Assembly (NCBI GenBank): GCA_016933025.1
Contig: JAFGBT010000006.1
Coordinates: 91,078 to 155,077 of the forward strand
Direction: 5' to 3'
DNA length: 64,000 nucleotides
Origin: Spirochaetota bacterium
GTDB lineage: Bacteria > Spirochaetota > UBA4802 > UBA5550
The notes beneath the pieces are model-generated. The model was not told the origin of the DNA and made no database searches. It was given only the letters and a program-made list of their open reading frames with translations. The position numbers and the translations under genes are program-made. Below, in pieces: positions 34,639-43,518 of this stretch. Position 1 is the first letter of the stretch. The number at the start of each line of letters is the position of its first letter.

Positions 34639-34786
34639 GTACATCACATCCTTTAAAATTTATTGCTTTGCACGCAGTGTAGGCACCATAGTTAAGCCTT
34701 GTTTTTTTGTCAATTAAAAATGCAAGGAAATTCAACCTGTCTGCAGCATACTGCACAACATCAGAGAAGGGTGTTTAATATTTGAC

Positions 34787-35655
34787 TTTTTACTCTGACC
34801 CCATTTTTTTCTCAATTTTTTTTATAAATTTATGCTATCAAATCGTATTAATTAGATATACCCTTTATAATGAGGAATAGAATGTCACGAAAACTTAGAA
34901 TCTGTCTGCCCAATATAACCTACCACATCACCTCAAGGTGTATTGAAAAAAGACCCTTGATGAAAACTAAAAAAATGAAGGAATTGATGTTAGAGGTTCT
35001 AACTCTTTCTGAGAAGAAATACACATATCAATTGAATGGATACACCTTAATGGACGATCACTTTCATTTTTATATAAAAACCATCCAAGATCAAGAGAAT
35101 ATATCACGAATCATGCAATTTATTAAATCTCAGTATGCGAGACGATATAATCGAATAATGAATAGAACCGGACCCTTCTGGAATGAGCGATTCAACGATA
35201 GTATTACAGAAAAAGCCAAAAATCCCCGTGATGCTTTTTTAAATAATATATTATATATTGGCTATAATCCTGTGCCAAACCACCAGGCACAAGACCCTCG
35301 CGACTATGTTTATAGCAGTTTCCGATGTTATGTGGATGAGGATTATAAATCACCTGTAAAAATAATTCTTCACGATTACTTCTTAAATCTCGGAACAACT
35401 TTCAAGGAACGTGCCAACAAGTTAATTGAATATGAGGACCTGTATAGAAAAAGAATATTTCCAGCAAGTTTGTTTGCCTGATACACAATTAATTATAGTT
35501 ATATAATATAATCAAAAAAATAATTCAATTCCAAAATTAATAGAATACCACACGATATTTCTGTCACATCCATTCTATTGATATATTTATAAAAGCATAT
35601 AATAAATTATTTTTTAGCATATTCCATTATATATTTGCATTGTTACTCTGACACC
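34787..35655 (+). mobile_element. Y1/RAYT-type transposase unit
   Basis: An AT-rich island in a GC-rich neighbourhood, bounded by the directly repeated motif TTTTTACTCTGACCCC (34787-34802) and TGTTACTCTGACACC (35641-35655). It encloses one HUH/Y1 transposase gene plus AT-rich spacers. The TTACTCTGAC motif next to REP-associated-type transposases is a pattern I recognise from other genomes. Exact ends are not proven; no target duplication is evident. Confidence 0.7.
34870..35481 (+). CDS. Y1 (HUH) transposase, REP-associated type
   Basis: 203 aa. It has the IS200/IS605-like Y1 fold: start LRICLPNITYHITSRCIEKR, the HUH motif MDDHFHFYIKT (about 58-68), and the catalytic tyrosine region ISRIMQFIKSQYARRYNRI (about 77-95), then TGPFWNERFNDSI, a block typical of RAYTs (TnpA_REP). 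It would nick single-stranded DNA at hairpin ends. The A+T content and codon use differ strongly from neighbours, suggesting recent acquisition. The window also contains several palindromic repeat families it could act on; that link is untested. A later start at MSRKLRI (34882) is possible. Confidence 0.88.
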   Translation: MRNRMSRKLRICLPNITYHITSRCIEKRPLMKTKKMKELMLEVLTLSEKKYTYQLNGYTLMDDHFHFYIKTIQDQENISRIMQFIKSQYARRYNRIMNRTGPFWNERFNDSITEKAKNPRDAFLNNILYIGYNPVPNHQAQDPRDYVYSSFRCYVDEDYKSPVKIILHDYFLNLGTTFKERANKLIEYEDLYRKRIFPASLFA

Positions 35656-35775
35656 TCTACTACAGACACCGCAACAATATAAAGAATTTGGCAGCGAAAA
35701 TTATGATTGACTGCCCCGATTACTTATTATGTAAATTTAGAAAACAAACCGAACCAACGCCCCGAGGAGCGCCCA

Positions 35776-37113
35776 ATGTCAATAAAAGCAGAAATAAAAA
35801 AGAATAGAGTGACCCGCATGGATAAGGCCGCCGTCATGTTCAAGAGGATATTCCCGGGCAGGGCGGCCCTGAATACCGCCCGGAACAGCGCGATTGGCGC
35901 GGGCAGGGTGTTCATCGCCTCCGGCAGAAAATTCTTGAGGGATGACTGTCTGACCAAAGCCTCATCTATTACCTATACCATCATTCTCTCCCTGGTGCCA
36001 ATGCTGGCGGTCGCTCTCACCATCTATTCGCTCTACTACGGCGTCGGTAAAGACAAGGAGGAACTCTTCGACCAGATACTCCTCCTGCTCTCGGGGTACG
36101 GCATCAAGATGAACATCGAACCGATCATCGACACCATTTTCGGCATGGTGAAAAACGCCGGCGCAATCGGCGGCATCAGCGCGGCGGTTATGATCTTCTC
36201 TGCTACCGCCCTCTTTCGATCGCTTGAAAAATCGCTGAACGACATATGGAACATAAAAAAGGGCCGGCCTATTCATCTTAAGATAATCTACTACTGGGCG
36301 GCCCTGACCCTGGGTCCGATCATCCTGGGTGCGGGTCTGTACGTCGCCACCCGGATCTCGACCGCCCTCTCCACAATGACGTTCGTCCGCACGATCATCA
36401 ACTTCCTTGCGCCGTTCGCGATCATCTGGCTCCTGTTCCTTCTCGTCTATATCTCCCTCCCCAACACCCGGGTTCCCTTCAGGCCCGCCGCGCTCGGCGC
36501 CTCATTCACCAGCGCCCTGTGGGTTCTGTTCATCCTGGGCTTCATCGTCTATGTGAAATCGTTCGCGGGAAGCACCTTCAAGATCTACGGGGCCCTCGCG
36601 GCAATCCCGCTTTTTCTACTGATGCTGTACGCCTCATCGCTCATCCTTCTCTTCGGCGCCGAGGTCGCCTTCACGCTAATGCACCCCGAATCCTATCGGA
36701 GCCTGAAACACCGCGGGGACGGAACCAAAAACCTGCAGCTCTATAACGGCATCGCTTTACTCCGTCACATCTACCGGACATTTGAAAACGGCGGCGGCGC
36801 CAGCACGATAAAAGATCTACATAAGACCGCACCAGGAAGGCCGGAGGAAATCGATCCATACCTCGAGCTTTTCCTTGACGAGGGCCTGATCGCGCGGAGC
36901 AACGATGCGGGATATCTCCCGACCAACAGCTCCAGGAACATCAGCCTGAACAGGATCATAGACGCGGCCACGCGCGCCTGTATGGTCATGCCCTTCGGCA
37001 CGAGATCGTCGCATCTAAGGACGTTCTTGGCCAAACTATTTGACCGGATTACGGCCAGCAGAATAAAGACTGTCGGCACTTTGACACTGAAGGATGTGAT
37101 CGATAAGGAGTAG
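35776..37113 (+). CDS. YihY/BrkB-family inner membrane protein
   Basis: 445 aa from the ATG at 35776, preceded by GAGGAG at normal spacing. YihY (UPF0761) proteins have six membrane spans. Here hydrophobic segments run from about residue 65 to 300 with the hallmark early motif CLTKASSITYTIILSLVPML, ATALFRSLEKSLNDIWNI and YISLPNTRVPFRPAALGA. The soluble C-terminal 110 residues (LYNGIALLRHIYRTFENGG...PYLELFLDEGLIARSNDAGY) look like the winged-helix extension of long members. Function in the family is unresolved. Confidence 0.9.
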   Translation: MSIKAEIKKNRVTRMDKAAVMFKRIFPGRAALNTARNSAIGAGRVFIASGRKFLRDDCLTKASSITYTIILSLVPMLAVALTIYSLYYGVGKDKEELFDQILLLLSGYGIKMNIEPIIDTIFGMVKNAGAIGGISAAVMIFSATALFRSLEKSLNDIWNIKKGRPIHLKIIYYWAALTLGPIILGAGLYVATRISTALSTMTFVRTIINFLAPFAIIWLLFLLVYISLPNTRVPFRPAALGASFTSALWVLFILGFIVYVKSFAGSTFKIYGALAAIPLFLLMLYASSLILLFGAEVAFTLMHPESYRSLKHRGDGTKNLQLYNGIALLRHIYRTFENGGGASTIKDLHKTAPGRPEEIDPYLELFLDEGLIARSNDAGYLPTNSSRNISLNRIIDAATRACMVMPFGTRSSHLRTFLAKLFDRITASRIKTVGTLTLKDVIDKE

Positions 37114-37128
37114 GCGCGGCTCCCGCGT

Positions 37129-38037
37129 TTAATTCACGTAATACCCGAAGATGAATGGAATGACGAGGACGCCGTCTTTTAGCAGGTCCTTCGGAACCGG
37201 CCCAAAAGATTTCGAAAGCCGGATGGCGTCGTAGCATGAAGCGTTAAGCGGCTTGTTCCCGAGCGAATCCAGAATCTGAATGTGTATGATATCGCCCGTG
37301 CCGTTCAGGACGAAGACGGTCTTTACCTCCTGGCTCGGGATGGCCATGATCCGAGTATAGCCGGGCGCGTAATCCCCGGTCAGCGGGTTATAACCCCGCA
37401 CAATTGAATTGGCCATCAGCGGCGGATACCAGTTCGACGCGATCTTGTCCTTCATGTTCTTGAAGTATTTGAAGTCCTTGAACTTCACGGTATTGAAACT
37501 GAAGCGCCCGTCGTTCGAATAAAACAGGGCATTCTCGCGGGAAACGTCGTTTTTATCGGGAATAAGCACCTCGTCGAACAGGCCGTTATCTCCCACTGCA
37601 CCGCCGATGCTCGCCGTCCGCTCGACGGTCATAACGATCTCAGATTTGTCGACGATCAGATATTTATCCCTGCCGGTCTTGACTGCCGTTGTCTCGCCGC
37701 GGTTTCTGTTCCGCGTTCCCTTGAGAGCGCGAAAATCAAGCGAATTGTTGAGCCACCGTTTCCCGGTCTTGCGGGTTACAAATCCCTTCGCGCTGGAATC
37801 GCGGTCTGAAAGGAGGGTCTCTGGCACGACAACCTTCTTGTCATCCTGATTAATGTTGACGATAATGTCCCTGCCGATTCCCGTTTCGCCAAAGGCGCTC
37901 TTCAGCAGCTCACGGGCGCCCCAGAGGTCATAGATATGCGGCAATATAACACTGACCATAATGACCAGGTGAACAAATGCGGATAGTATTATGGTGAGAG
38001 ACAGCTGTATCTCACCCTGCCTGTTCGTTGCGCTCAT
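37129..38037 (-). CDS. TonB-like energy-transducer protein
   Basis: 302 aa. One N-terminal membrane span (about residues 12-34), a long periplasmic linker with basic and polar residues, and a C-terminal TonB-like domain (about 200-300): MKDKIASNWYPPL, VKTVFVLNGTGDIIHIQILD, NASCYDAIRLSKSFGPVPKD and VIPFIFGYYV. No ExbB or ExbD lies beside it. Its ATG overlaps the stop of the GlmU-like gene (ATGA), so the two are translationally coupled, perhaps only for expression. Confidence 0.85.
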   Translation of the reverse strand: MSATNRQGEIQLSLTIILSAFVHLVIMVSVILPHIYDLWGARELLKSAFGETGIGRDIIVNINQDDKKVVVPETLLSDRDSSAKGFVTRKTGKRWLNNSLDFRALKGTRNRNRGETTAVKTGRDKYLIVDKSEIVMTVERTASIGGAVGDNGLFDEVLIPDKNDVSRENALFYSNDGRFSFNTVKFKDFKYFKNMKDKIASNWYPPLMANSIVRGYNPLTGDYAPGYTRIMAIPSQEVKTVFVLNGTGDIIHIQILDSLGNKPLNASCYDAIRLSKSFGPVPKDLLKDGVLVIPFIFGYYVN

Positions 38038-39296
38038 CGCTCCATTTCAGTCATGGCGAATAATGTTTTGATTAGCTCGACCAGGGCATCGGTCACGGCA
38101 ACATCTCTTCTCGACATGGCCGCCCGACAGGTGTCGAGGAAATTATCGAGCCCGCTTAATCGCGTGAGTGTGTTATCCATATACCAGGTGAATGGCGGTA
38201 TATGCGTGGGGGTCATGTTCCCCGCGTGAACCAGCATCGCACCGGTCCCGATGCTCGTGCCCGTGTTCATGAGCGTGCCTATGCTGGTCTTGACGTGGTC
38301 GCCCATGAAACAGCCGATTTTTTTCTTTCCCGTTTTTTTCCTCGCGCCGGAAACGAACACCTTGACATTGGTGTAATTGTTCTTCAAATCGCTGTTTGTG
38401 GTAAGCGCTCCCATGTTGACCCACTCGCCGATATAGGCGTGGCCGATAAACCCGTCATGGTACTTGTTGCTGTAGCCGTGGAATATCGATTGCTCGATCT
38501 CCCCGCCGATACGGCAGCAATCGCCGAGGGACGTCCCGCTCCTGATTTTCGCTCCGAGAACGACGCAATCGCACCCGATATAGCTCGGCCCCTCTATCCT
38601 GGTGAAGGAATTAATCCTGCTCCCTTTCCTGATCACGACGGGGCCGGCCGAGGCGTCTATGACGACGCACGGGTCTATCACGGCGCTGTCCTCGATATAT
38701 ACCTGATTGCCGTCGCCGATAATTGTTACATCTTTTCTCGATTTCCCGTTTCCCTTCAGCCCCGCAAGCTGCACATCGCTTTTCACGGTATCCGGGTTGG
38801 TGTCCATGAGGTCCCAGATAAAGTTGGCTTTCCTGCCGGCATCCGGGCTTTTATACGCCCCGCTGTATTCGATCTCCCGCAGGCCGCTTTTCATCAGCAT
38901 CGCGGGTATTGAATCATCCCGATTTTTAACGGCCGAACCGTCGAGGCGAGCAACAACGGGCACCCCGTCCAGCACCACGACGCTGTTCTTTTCAATCGCA
39001 AAATCCTCTTCCGAGGGGTACCTGGTCGCATTGATAAAAAACAGCTCGCCGTCCTTCTCAAAAACCGAGCGGTCGTTTATCTTCGCTTCCGGATACTTTT
39101 CGCGGAAATACGGGGCGAGGTACTCCCTCGTAAAATAGTAGAAACCGCCAACGGACAGACGTCGTTGTTTCTGAACGAAAAGCTCCAGCCGCTCGCGAAA
39201 CGAATAGAGCCCCGACCTGAGCTCCCAGAGCGGTCTCATGAGGGAAAGAGGATAAAAATTGTCGTGGAGCTCGTCTTCAAATATTATAATATGCAT
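38034..39296 (-). CDS. Alternative GlmU-like nucleotidyl/acetyl transferase
   Basis: 420 aa. The N-terminal third resembles the divergent sugar-nucleotidyltransferase domain of the alternative GlmU group (FEDELHDNFYPLSLMRPLWE, then LRSGLYSFRERLE). The C-terminal half is a left-handed beta helix with hexapeptide repeats (VYIEDSAVIDPCVVIDAS, GPSYIGCDCVVLGAKIRSG, SIGTLMNTGTSIGTGAMLVH). It probably makes UDP-GlcNAc from glucosamine-1-phosphate or modifies another sugar. No classical GlmU is seen in the window. It lies 67 bases after the EF-G gene, with a hairpin between. Confidence 0.85.
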   Translation of the reverse strand: MHIIIFEDELHDNFYPLSLMRPLWELRSGLYSFRERLELFVQKQRRLSVGGFYYFTREYLAPYFREKYPEAKINDRSVFEKDGELFFINATRYPSEEDFAIEKNSVVVLDGVPVVARLDGSAVKNRDDSIPAMLMKSGLREIEYSGAYKSPDAGRKANFIWDLMDTNPDTVKSDVQLAGLKGNGKSRKDVTIIGDGNQVYIEDSAVIDPCVVIDASAGPVVIRKGSRINSFTRIEGPSYIGCDCVVLGAKIRSGTSLGDCCRIGGEIEQSIFHGYSNKYHDGFIGHAYIGEWVNMGALTTNSDLKNNYTNVKVFVSGARKKTGKKKIGCFMGDHVKTSIGTLMNTGTSIGTGAMLVHAGNMTPTHIPPFTWYMDNTLTRLSGLDNFLDTCRAAMSRRDVAVTDALVELIKTLFAMTEMER

Positions 39297-39330
39297 ATAA
39301 TACCGCCTGTTATCATTTTATTATACAACC

Positions 39331-39354
39331 GCGCCGCGGTTTATGCCGCGGCGC
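39331..39354 (-). terminator. GC-rich hairpin after the EF-G gene
   Basis: Stem GCGCCGCGG (39331-39339), loop TTTATG, CCGCGGCGC (39346-39354), 9 bases past the EF-G stop. The minus-strand tail GGTTGTATAA is only weakly U-rich. It is similar in style to the palindrome at 57405-57450. Confidence 0.6.
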
Positions 39355-39363
39355 TTTATATCT

Positions 39364-41475
39364 CTACTTGTTTGCTTCTTCCTCAAGTAACTTTTTGCGA
39401 GCTGCCAGAACGTTCTCGGCCTCCCTCCCTGAAATCGGGTCGTAATGGGAAAATTTCATCTCAAACGTTGCCTTGCCGCTGGTCATACCGCGAAGGTCGA
39501 TGGTATAGCGGAGCATCTCCGCCAGCGGTATCTGCGCCCGTATCACTGAAACGCTTCCGCCGGTGTCGTCGCCGCTCTCCATGCCGAGCACTTTGCCGCG
39601 GCGGCTCGTCACGTCGCTCAGTATGTCTCCCATGAACTCCTTGTCCACGTAGACGTGGACGTCCATGACCGGCTCCAGGAGCTGCGGCCCCCCCTTCTCC
39701 ATCCCCATCTTGAACGCGGTCCGCGCCGCGATCTTGAACGAGAGTTCGGACGAGTCGACGTCATGGAACTTGCCGTCATAGAGCTCCACCTCGACGTCCA
39801 CGACCGGAAACTTGCCGAGCACTCCCTCCTGCAGCGCCTCGACCAGCCCTTTCTCCACGCCGGGTATATACTGCTTCGGTATGGCGCCGCCGAAGATGGA
39901 CTCCTTGAACTCGAAACCGGATCCCCGCTGCCGGGGCGCCATCCTGATCCAGACCTCGCCGAACTGGCCGTGGCCGCCCGATTGCTTCTTGTGCCGATAC
40001 ATCGAATCGGCCTTCTTGGTGATCGTCTCGCGGTAGGGGACGCGGGGCTCGCGCGTTTTCACTTCAATCTTGTTCTTTTCCTTAAGCGAATTGAGGACGA
40101 TGCCAAGCTGGATCTCACCCATGCCGGAGAGCACTGACTCGGCCGTCTCGGCGTTATACGCGTAGGTGAGCGTCGGATTTTCCTCTGTCACCTTCGTGAA
40201 AAACTGACCGACTTTGTCCACCTCTGCCTTGTTGACCACCTCAATGGCGTAGGAGAAAACCGGGTTCGGAAGATCGATCAGCGGCAGTACCACCGTCTTT
40301 TTGACGTCACAGAGCGTGTCGCCGGTGGCCGTCTTATCGAGCTTCACGACCACGCCGATATCACCGGCGTTGATCTTCGGTACTTCCTCCTGCTTGTTCC
40401 CGATCATAGTAAAGAGCTTGGAAGTCCGCTCCTTCATCCGCTTATTCGGGTTATATACCTCGGAATCCGGAAGCATGCTGCCGGATATCACCTTCAGATA
40501 ATTGAAACGGCCGGCATACTGGTCGATGTAGGTCTTCCAGACCACCGCCACGAGGGAGCCGTCCTCCCCCGACTGGATTGTTACTTCCTTGCTGGCGTCA
40601 TCGGGCTCGTGGCCGGTGTATTGCGCGCCCATCTTCGGCGCCGGGGCGAAATCCTTGATCATCGTCAGAAGATTTTTCACTCCGATGCAGCTCAGCGACG
40701 AGCCGCAGACCACCGGATAGACCTTCGCCGCCGCAATCTGGATCTTCAGGCCCTTCGTGATCTCGTCGTCCGTGAGGGCCTCGCCCTCCAAGAATTTCTC
40801 TATGAGCGCGTCATCGCCTTCGGCGGCGACCTCGACGAGCTTGCTCCGTGCGGCATCGGCTTTCGCCTTCATATCCGCCGGCACATCCGCGACCGTGACG
40901 TCCTTGCCTCCGGCCTTGGGCGTCTCGAGCTTCATGTGAAGGAGGTCGACGACGCCGCCGGCCTTTTCGCCCTCGCCGCCGGGAATACTCAGGGCCGCGA
41001 TATTGGCCTTCAGGCCCGTCTTGATTGCGTCCATGACCTTGTCAAAGGAGGCCCGCTCCTTGTCCATCTTGTTGACGAAGATTATCCTGGGAATGTTGTT
41101 CTCTGCGAGATAGCGCCACGCCTTCTCGGTCTCGATCTGGACGCCGTCGACCGAGTCGACCACCAGAATGACCGCCTCTGCAGCCTGTACGGCGGCCCTA
41201 GCTTCGCCGATGAAGTCCGCTGTGCCGGGCGTGTCGAGAATGTTTATCTTCACCCCGTCGAGCTCCACGAAACCCATGGCGCTCCTGATGGACATCGTTT
41301 TCTTCTTTTCATCCTCGTCGAAATCGGACACGAGCGTGCCATGGGCGGGGTCCCCCACCCTGTCGATTTTTCCCCCGACGACCAGCATCGCGTCGAGCAG
41401 CGTGGATTTGCCGGTGCCGCCGTGGCCTATGATGGCGACATTTCTTATTTGGCCAGCTTTATATTCCTTAAGCAT
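39364..41475 (-). CDS. Elongation factor G-like GTPase (EF-G2 type)
   Basis: 703 aa from the ATG at 41475, six bases after GGAGG. Translation GTPase with G1 GHGGTGKSTLLDAM, G3 DTPGTADF and G4 NKMDKERASF. The insert LSIPGGEGEKAGGVVDLLHMK is typical of the EF-G2/PRK12740 group rather than canonical EF-G. Domains II-V follow, including SGGHGQFGEVWIRMAPRQRG and the C-terminal MTSGKATFEMKFSHYDP. EF-G2 proteins are thought to be specialised paralogues (ribosome GTPase activity, recycling or stress). It stands alone, not in an str operon, supporting paralogue status. Confidence 0.92.
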   Translation of the reverse strand: MLKEYKAGQIRNVAIIGHGGTGKSTLLDAMLVVGGKIDRVGDPAHGTLVSDFDEDEKKKTMSIRSAMGFVELDGVKINILDTPGTADFIGEARAAVQAAEAVILVVDSVDGVQIETEKAWRYLAENNIPRIIFVNKMDKERASFDKVMDAIKTGLKANIAALSIPGGEGEKAGGVVDLLHMKLETPKAGGKDVTVADVPADMKAKADAARSKLVEVAAEGDDALIEKFLEGEALTDDEITKGLKIQIAAAKVYPVVCGSSLSCIGVKNLLTMIKDFAPAPKMGAQYTGHEPDDASKEVTIQSGEDGSLVAVVWKTYIDQYAGRFNYLKVISGSMLPDSEVYNPNKRMKERTSKLFTMIGNKQEEVPKINAGDIGVVVKLDKTATGDTLCDVKKTVVLPLIDLPNPVFSYAIEVVNKAEVDKVGQFFTKVTEENPTLTYAYNAETAESVLSGMGEIQLGIVLNSLKEKNKIEVKTREPRVPYRETITKKADSMYRHKKQSGGHGQFGEVWIRMAPRQRGSGFEFKESIFGGAIPKQYIPGVEKGLVEALQEGVLGKFPVVDVEVELYDGKFHDVDSSELSFKIAARTAFKMGMEKGGPQLLEPVMDVHVYVDKEFMGDILSDVTSRRGKVLGMESGDDTGGSVSVIRAQIPLAEMLRYTIDLRGMTSGKATFEMKFSHYDPISGREAENVLAARKKLLEEEANK

Positions 41476-41618
41476 CAAAAACCTCCAGAAAACGTATCGC
41501 GTTATGGTATGGGGTAATCCAAAATGAACGGCGGGCCGCAGAGGCAGAGAGACACAGGGTCAATTCTCCGCGGCCTGCTTTGACCAGCCCCGGGAATCCA
41601 GTCGCACACATGGATTTT

Positions 41619-41700
41619 ATGGGAAAATAATAATGAGGCTGATTTTTGTAAAGAACTTTATTATGATGCAGGCGGGGTCTAATGACCCCGCCTGCATCAT
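41619..41700. repeat. 80-bp unit with perfect 17-bp hairpin
   Basis: ATGGGAAAATAA occurs at 41619-41630 and again at 41699-41710, exactly 80 bases apart. Between them is a perfect 17-bp stem (41663-41679 and 41684-41700, loop TAAT) with core AGGCGGGGTC...GACCCCGCCT. The hairpin is upstream of the EF-G gene and far from any gene end, so it is not an obvious terminator. The direct repeat may be a target duplication of a small inserted palindrome. Confidence 0.6.
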
Positions 41701-41712
41701 GGGAAAATAACA

Positions 41713-41874
41713 ATTGCCCGGGAGCTGCCCCGCTCGTCCGCCTCGTAAAAACATCGTGTTTACTTGGTGATAACGGCGATAGACGGCAGGATGCCGGCAT
41801 GCAGGCCGCAACAGGAGGTTGCAAACAGGCCGGCCTTCCATGTCGCCTTCTCGCCGGGACAGCTCCCGGGCAAT
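41713..41874. repeat. Large multi-stem palindromic element 2
   Basis: Perfect 15-bp terminal inverted repeats ATTGCCCGGGAGCTG (41713-41727) and its complement (41860-41874). Inside is GCAAC-AGGAG-GTTGC (41808-41822). On the opposite strand are GGCGAGAAGGCGACA near the start and ACGAGCGGGG near the end, as in element 3. With the 80-bp hairpin unit beside it, this occupies most of the 556-base gene-free stretch between the EF-G gene and the acetyltransferase-like gene at 42035. Confidence 0.7.
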
Positions 41875-42034
41875 ATTAACTGTTACCACACCGCCCGACA
41901 AGGGACGAACACGCCTCCCGGAATATCAAAAAATGATGGACATAAAGTACTTATTTTGCTAACTCTACGCCCATCATTCGTAGATTCGCACTTAGCATCC
42001 ACGGTATGTAAATCTGAGTATAAAGGAAGCTGCC

Positions 42035-43162
42035 ATGTCATCAAACATAGAAGTGAAAAAAGTGACCGATAAAAAAATGCTGATGGAGTTTATAAAACTC
42101 CCCTGGACCGCGGAGATATACAAATACGACCCGGCATGGGTGCCCCCGGTGATACACGACCAGGTCAAGATGTTCGATCCGAAGCACGGTTATTTCTGGG
42201 AGCACGGCGAGGCGGAATTCTTCATAGCCTATCTGGACGGCAAGCCGGCGGGAAGAATCACCGCGCATACCTACTCCCGGTACGAGGAGAAATACAATAA
42301 AGACACCGGCTTCTTCGGCTTCTACGAGTGCATAGACAACCTGGACGTCTCCAAGGCGCTGTTCGAGGCGGCACGGGAATGGCTCCGCGCGAAAGGAAAG
42401 ACGAAGATGAACGGCCCCCAGAGCTTCACGATCTACGACCCGATCGGGTTCGACTGCATCAACAACGGCAGAATGCCGGTGATCGGCATGTTCCACGGCG
42501 CGCACTGGTATGAAAAGCACGCCCTGGCCTTCGGCATGGAGAAATACATCGACTGGTTCTGCTTCATGGTCAAGAAGGACGGCATCAACTGGGAGCCCTT
42601 CTTTAAGATGCGCGAGGAAATGGTTAAGAAATCGGAGTTTAAGTTCGTCGTATGTAAAAGAAAGGATATCCCAAAGCGGGCGGGCGACGTGCACCGGATA
42701 TTCAACGCCGCCTGGGAAGGCAACATGGACCACCTGCCCCTTACGGACAAGCAGTTTAATATGATCTTCGACGAGCTCAAGCTCGCTATTATCCCTGAAC
42801 TCGCCATCTTCGCCGAGAAGGACGGTAAGACCGTCGGGTTCATCCTTTCAGTGCCGGATGCAAACCCCGGCTTCGCTAAGCTGAACGGCCACCTGTACCC
42901 GTGGAGGCTCGTCAGGGCCATCTGGGACATCAAGAGGACGAGGACTCTGAGGACCATTCTTATGGGCGTGATGCCGGAGTACCGCGGGAAGGACATCGAC
43001 CAGATACTAATCCTCATGACCATGGAGATCGGCATCGACATGGGCTACATCCAGTCGGACTGCTCGCTGATCGTCGAAACCAACAAAAAGATGATAGGCG
43101 CCCTCAAGTTCGTCAACGCCGACCGGTACAAGGGATACCGGCTGTTTCAGATAGGCATATGA
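42035..43162 (+). CDS. GNAT-like acetyltransferase (YghO-like)
   Basis: A 375 aa soluble protein. N-terminal landmarks: KLPWTAEIYKYDPAWVPP, GEAEFFIAYLDGKPAGRITA, FFGFYECIDNLDVSKALFEA and MNGPQSFTIYDPIGFD, the last matching the GP.NFS.. region of YghO-like proteins. The C-terminal half is a second GNAT-like half with LAIFAEKDGKTVGFILSVPD and TILMGVMPEYRGKDIDQILI, which covers the acetyl-CoA pyrophosphate-binding region. Substrate unknown. Its last 16 bases overlap the end of the convergent membrane gene. Confidence 0.85.
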   Translation: MSSNIEVKKVTDKKMLMEFIKLPWTAEIYKYDPAWVPPVIHDQVKMFDPKHGYFWEHGEAEFFIAYLDGKPAGRITAHTYSRYEEKYNKDTGFFGFYECIDNLDVSKALFEAAREWLRAKGKTKMNGPQSFTIYDPIGFDCINNGRMPVIGMFHGAHWYEKHALAFGMEKYIDWFCFMVKKDGINWEPFFKMREEMVKKSEFKFVVCKRKDIPKRAGDVHRIFNAAWEGNMDHLPLTDKQFNMIFDELKLAIIPELAIFAEKDGKTVGFILSVPDANPGFAKLNGHLYPWRLVRAIWDIKRTRTLRTILMGVMPEYRGKDIDQILILMTMEIGIDMGYIQSDCSLIVETNKKMIGALKFVNADRYKGYRLFQIGI

Positions 43163-43413
43163 CGGCCATGATGATGGACGGGAGTGCCCCCGCCCCGCTC
43201 CTGCCCGATCAGTGATATCACCTTCCCAACCAGCAATATCCACGGGAGCGCGTGGAAAAAGAGGTCCCACAGGTCCGCGGGATTGACGAGCCTACCCTGG
43301 AGCATCAGGACGGTTTTTTGCCACACATGCGGGGGATTGTAAGGGATAAGACCGACAGTCAGACACGCGATAATTATGAGGGCCCAGGGTATACGTGATA
43401 TGAATTGCATCAT
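43147..43413 (-). CDS. Small conserved membrane protein
   Basis: An 88 aa protein with two hydrophobic segments: IPWALIIIACLTVGLIPYN (about 8-26) and LWDLFFHALPWILLVGKVIS (about 48-67), joined by a loop (HVWQKTVLMLQGRLVNPAD). It matches the pattern of a short family often annotated as RND transporter, though it contains no pump. GGGGAGG precedes the ATG at 43413. The His-rich tail overlaps the convergent gene tail to tail. Confidence 0.7.
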   Translation of the reverse strand: MMQFISRIPWALIIIACLTVGLIPYNPPHVWQKTVLMLQGRLVNPADLWDLFFHALPWILLVGKVISLIGQERGGGTPVHHHGRHMPI

Positions 43414-43518
43414 AATCAGCCTCCCCTGATATATATAATGAAGATGGCGGAATGATAGATATAGTATAATCGGGACGATTTACAGAGTCAAAAAAAGCCG
43501 CAGTCTATGTTTTTTTTA

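Noticed and set aside
41663..41700. Terminator function for the perfect 17-bp hairpin
   Set aside because: No gene ends nearby on either strand and no T-run follows; it lies upstream of the EF-G gene.
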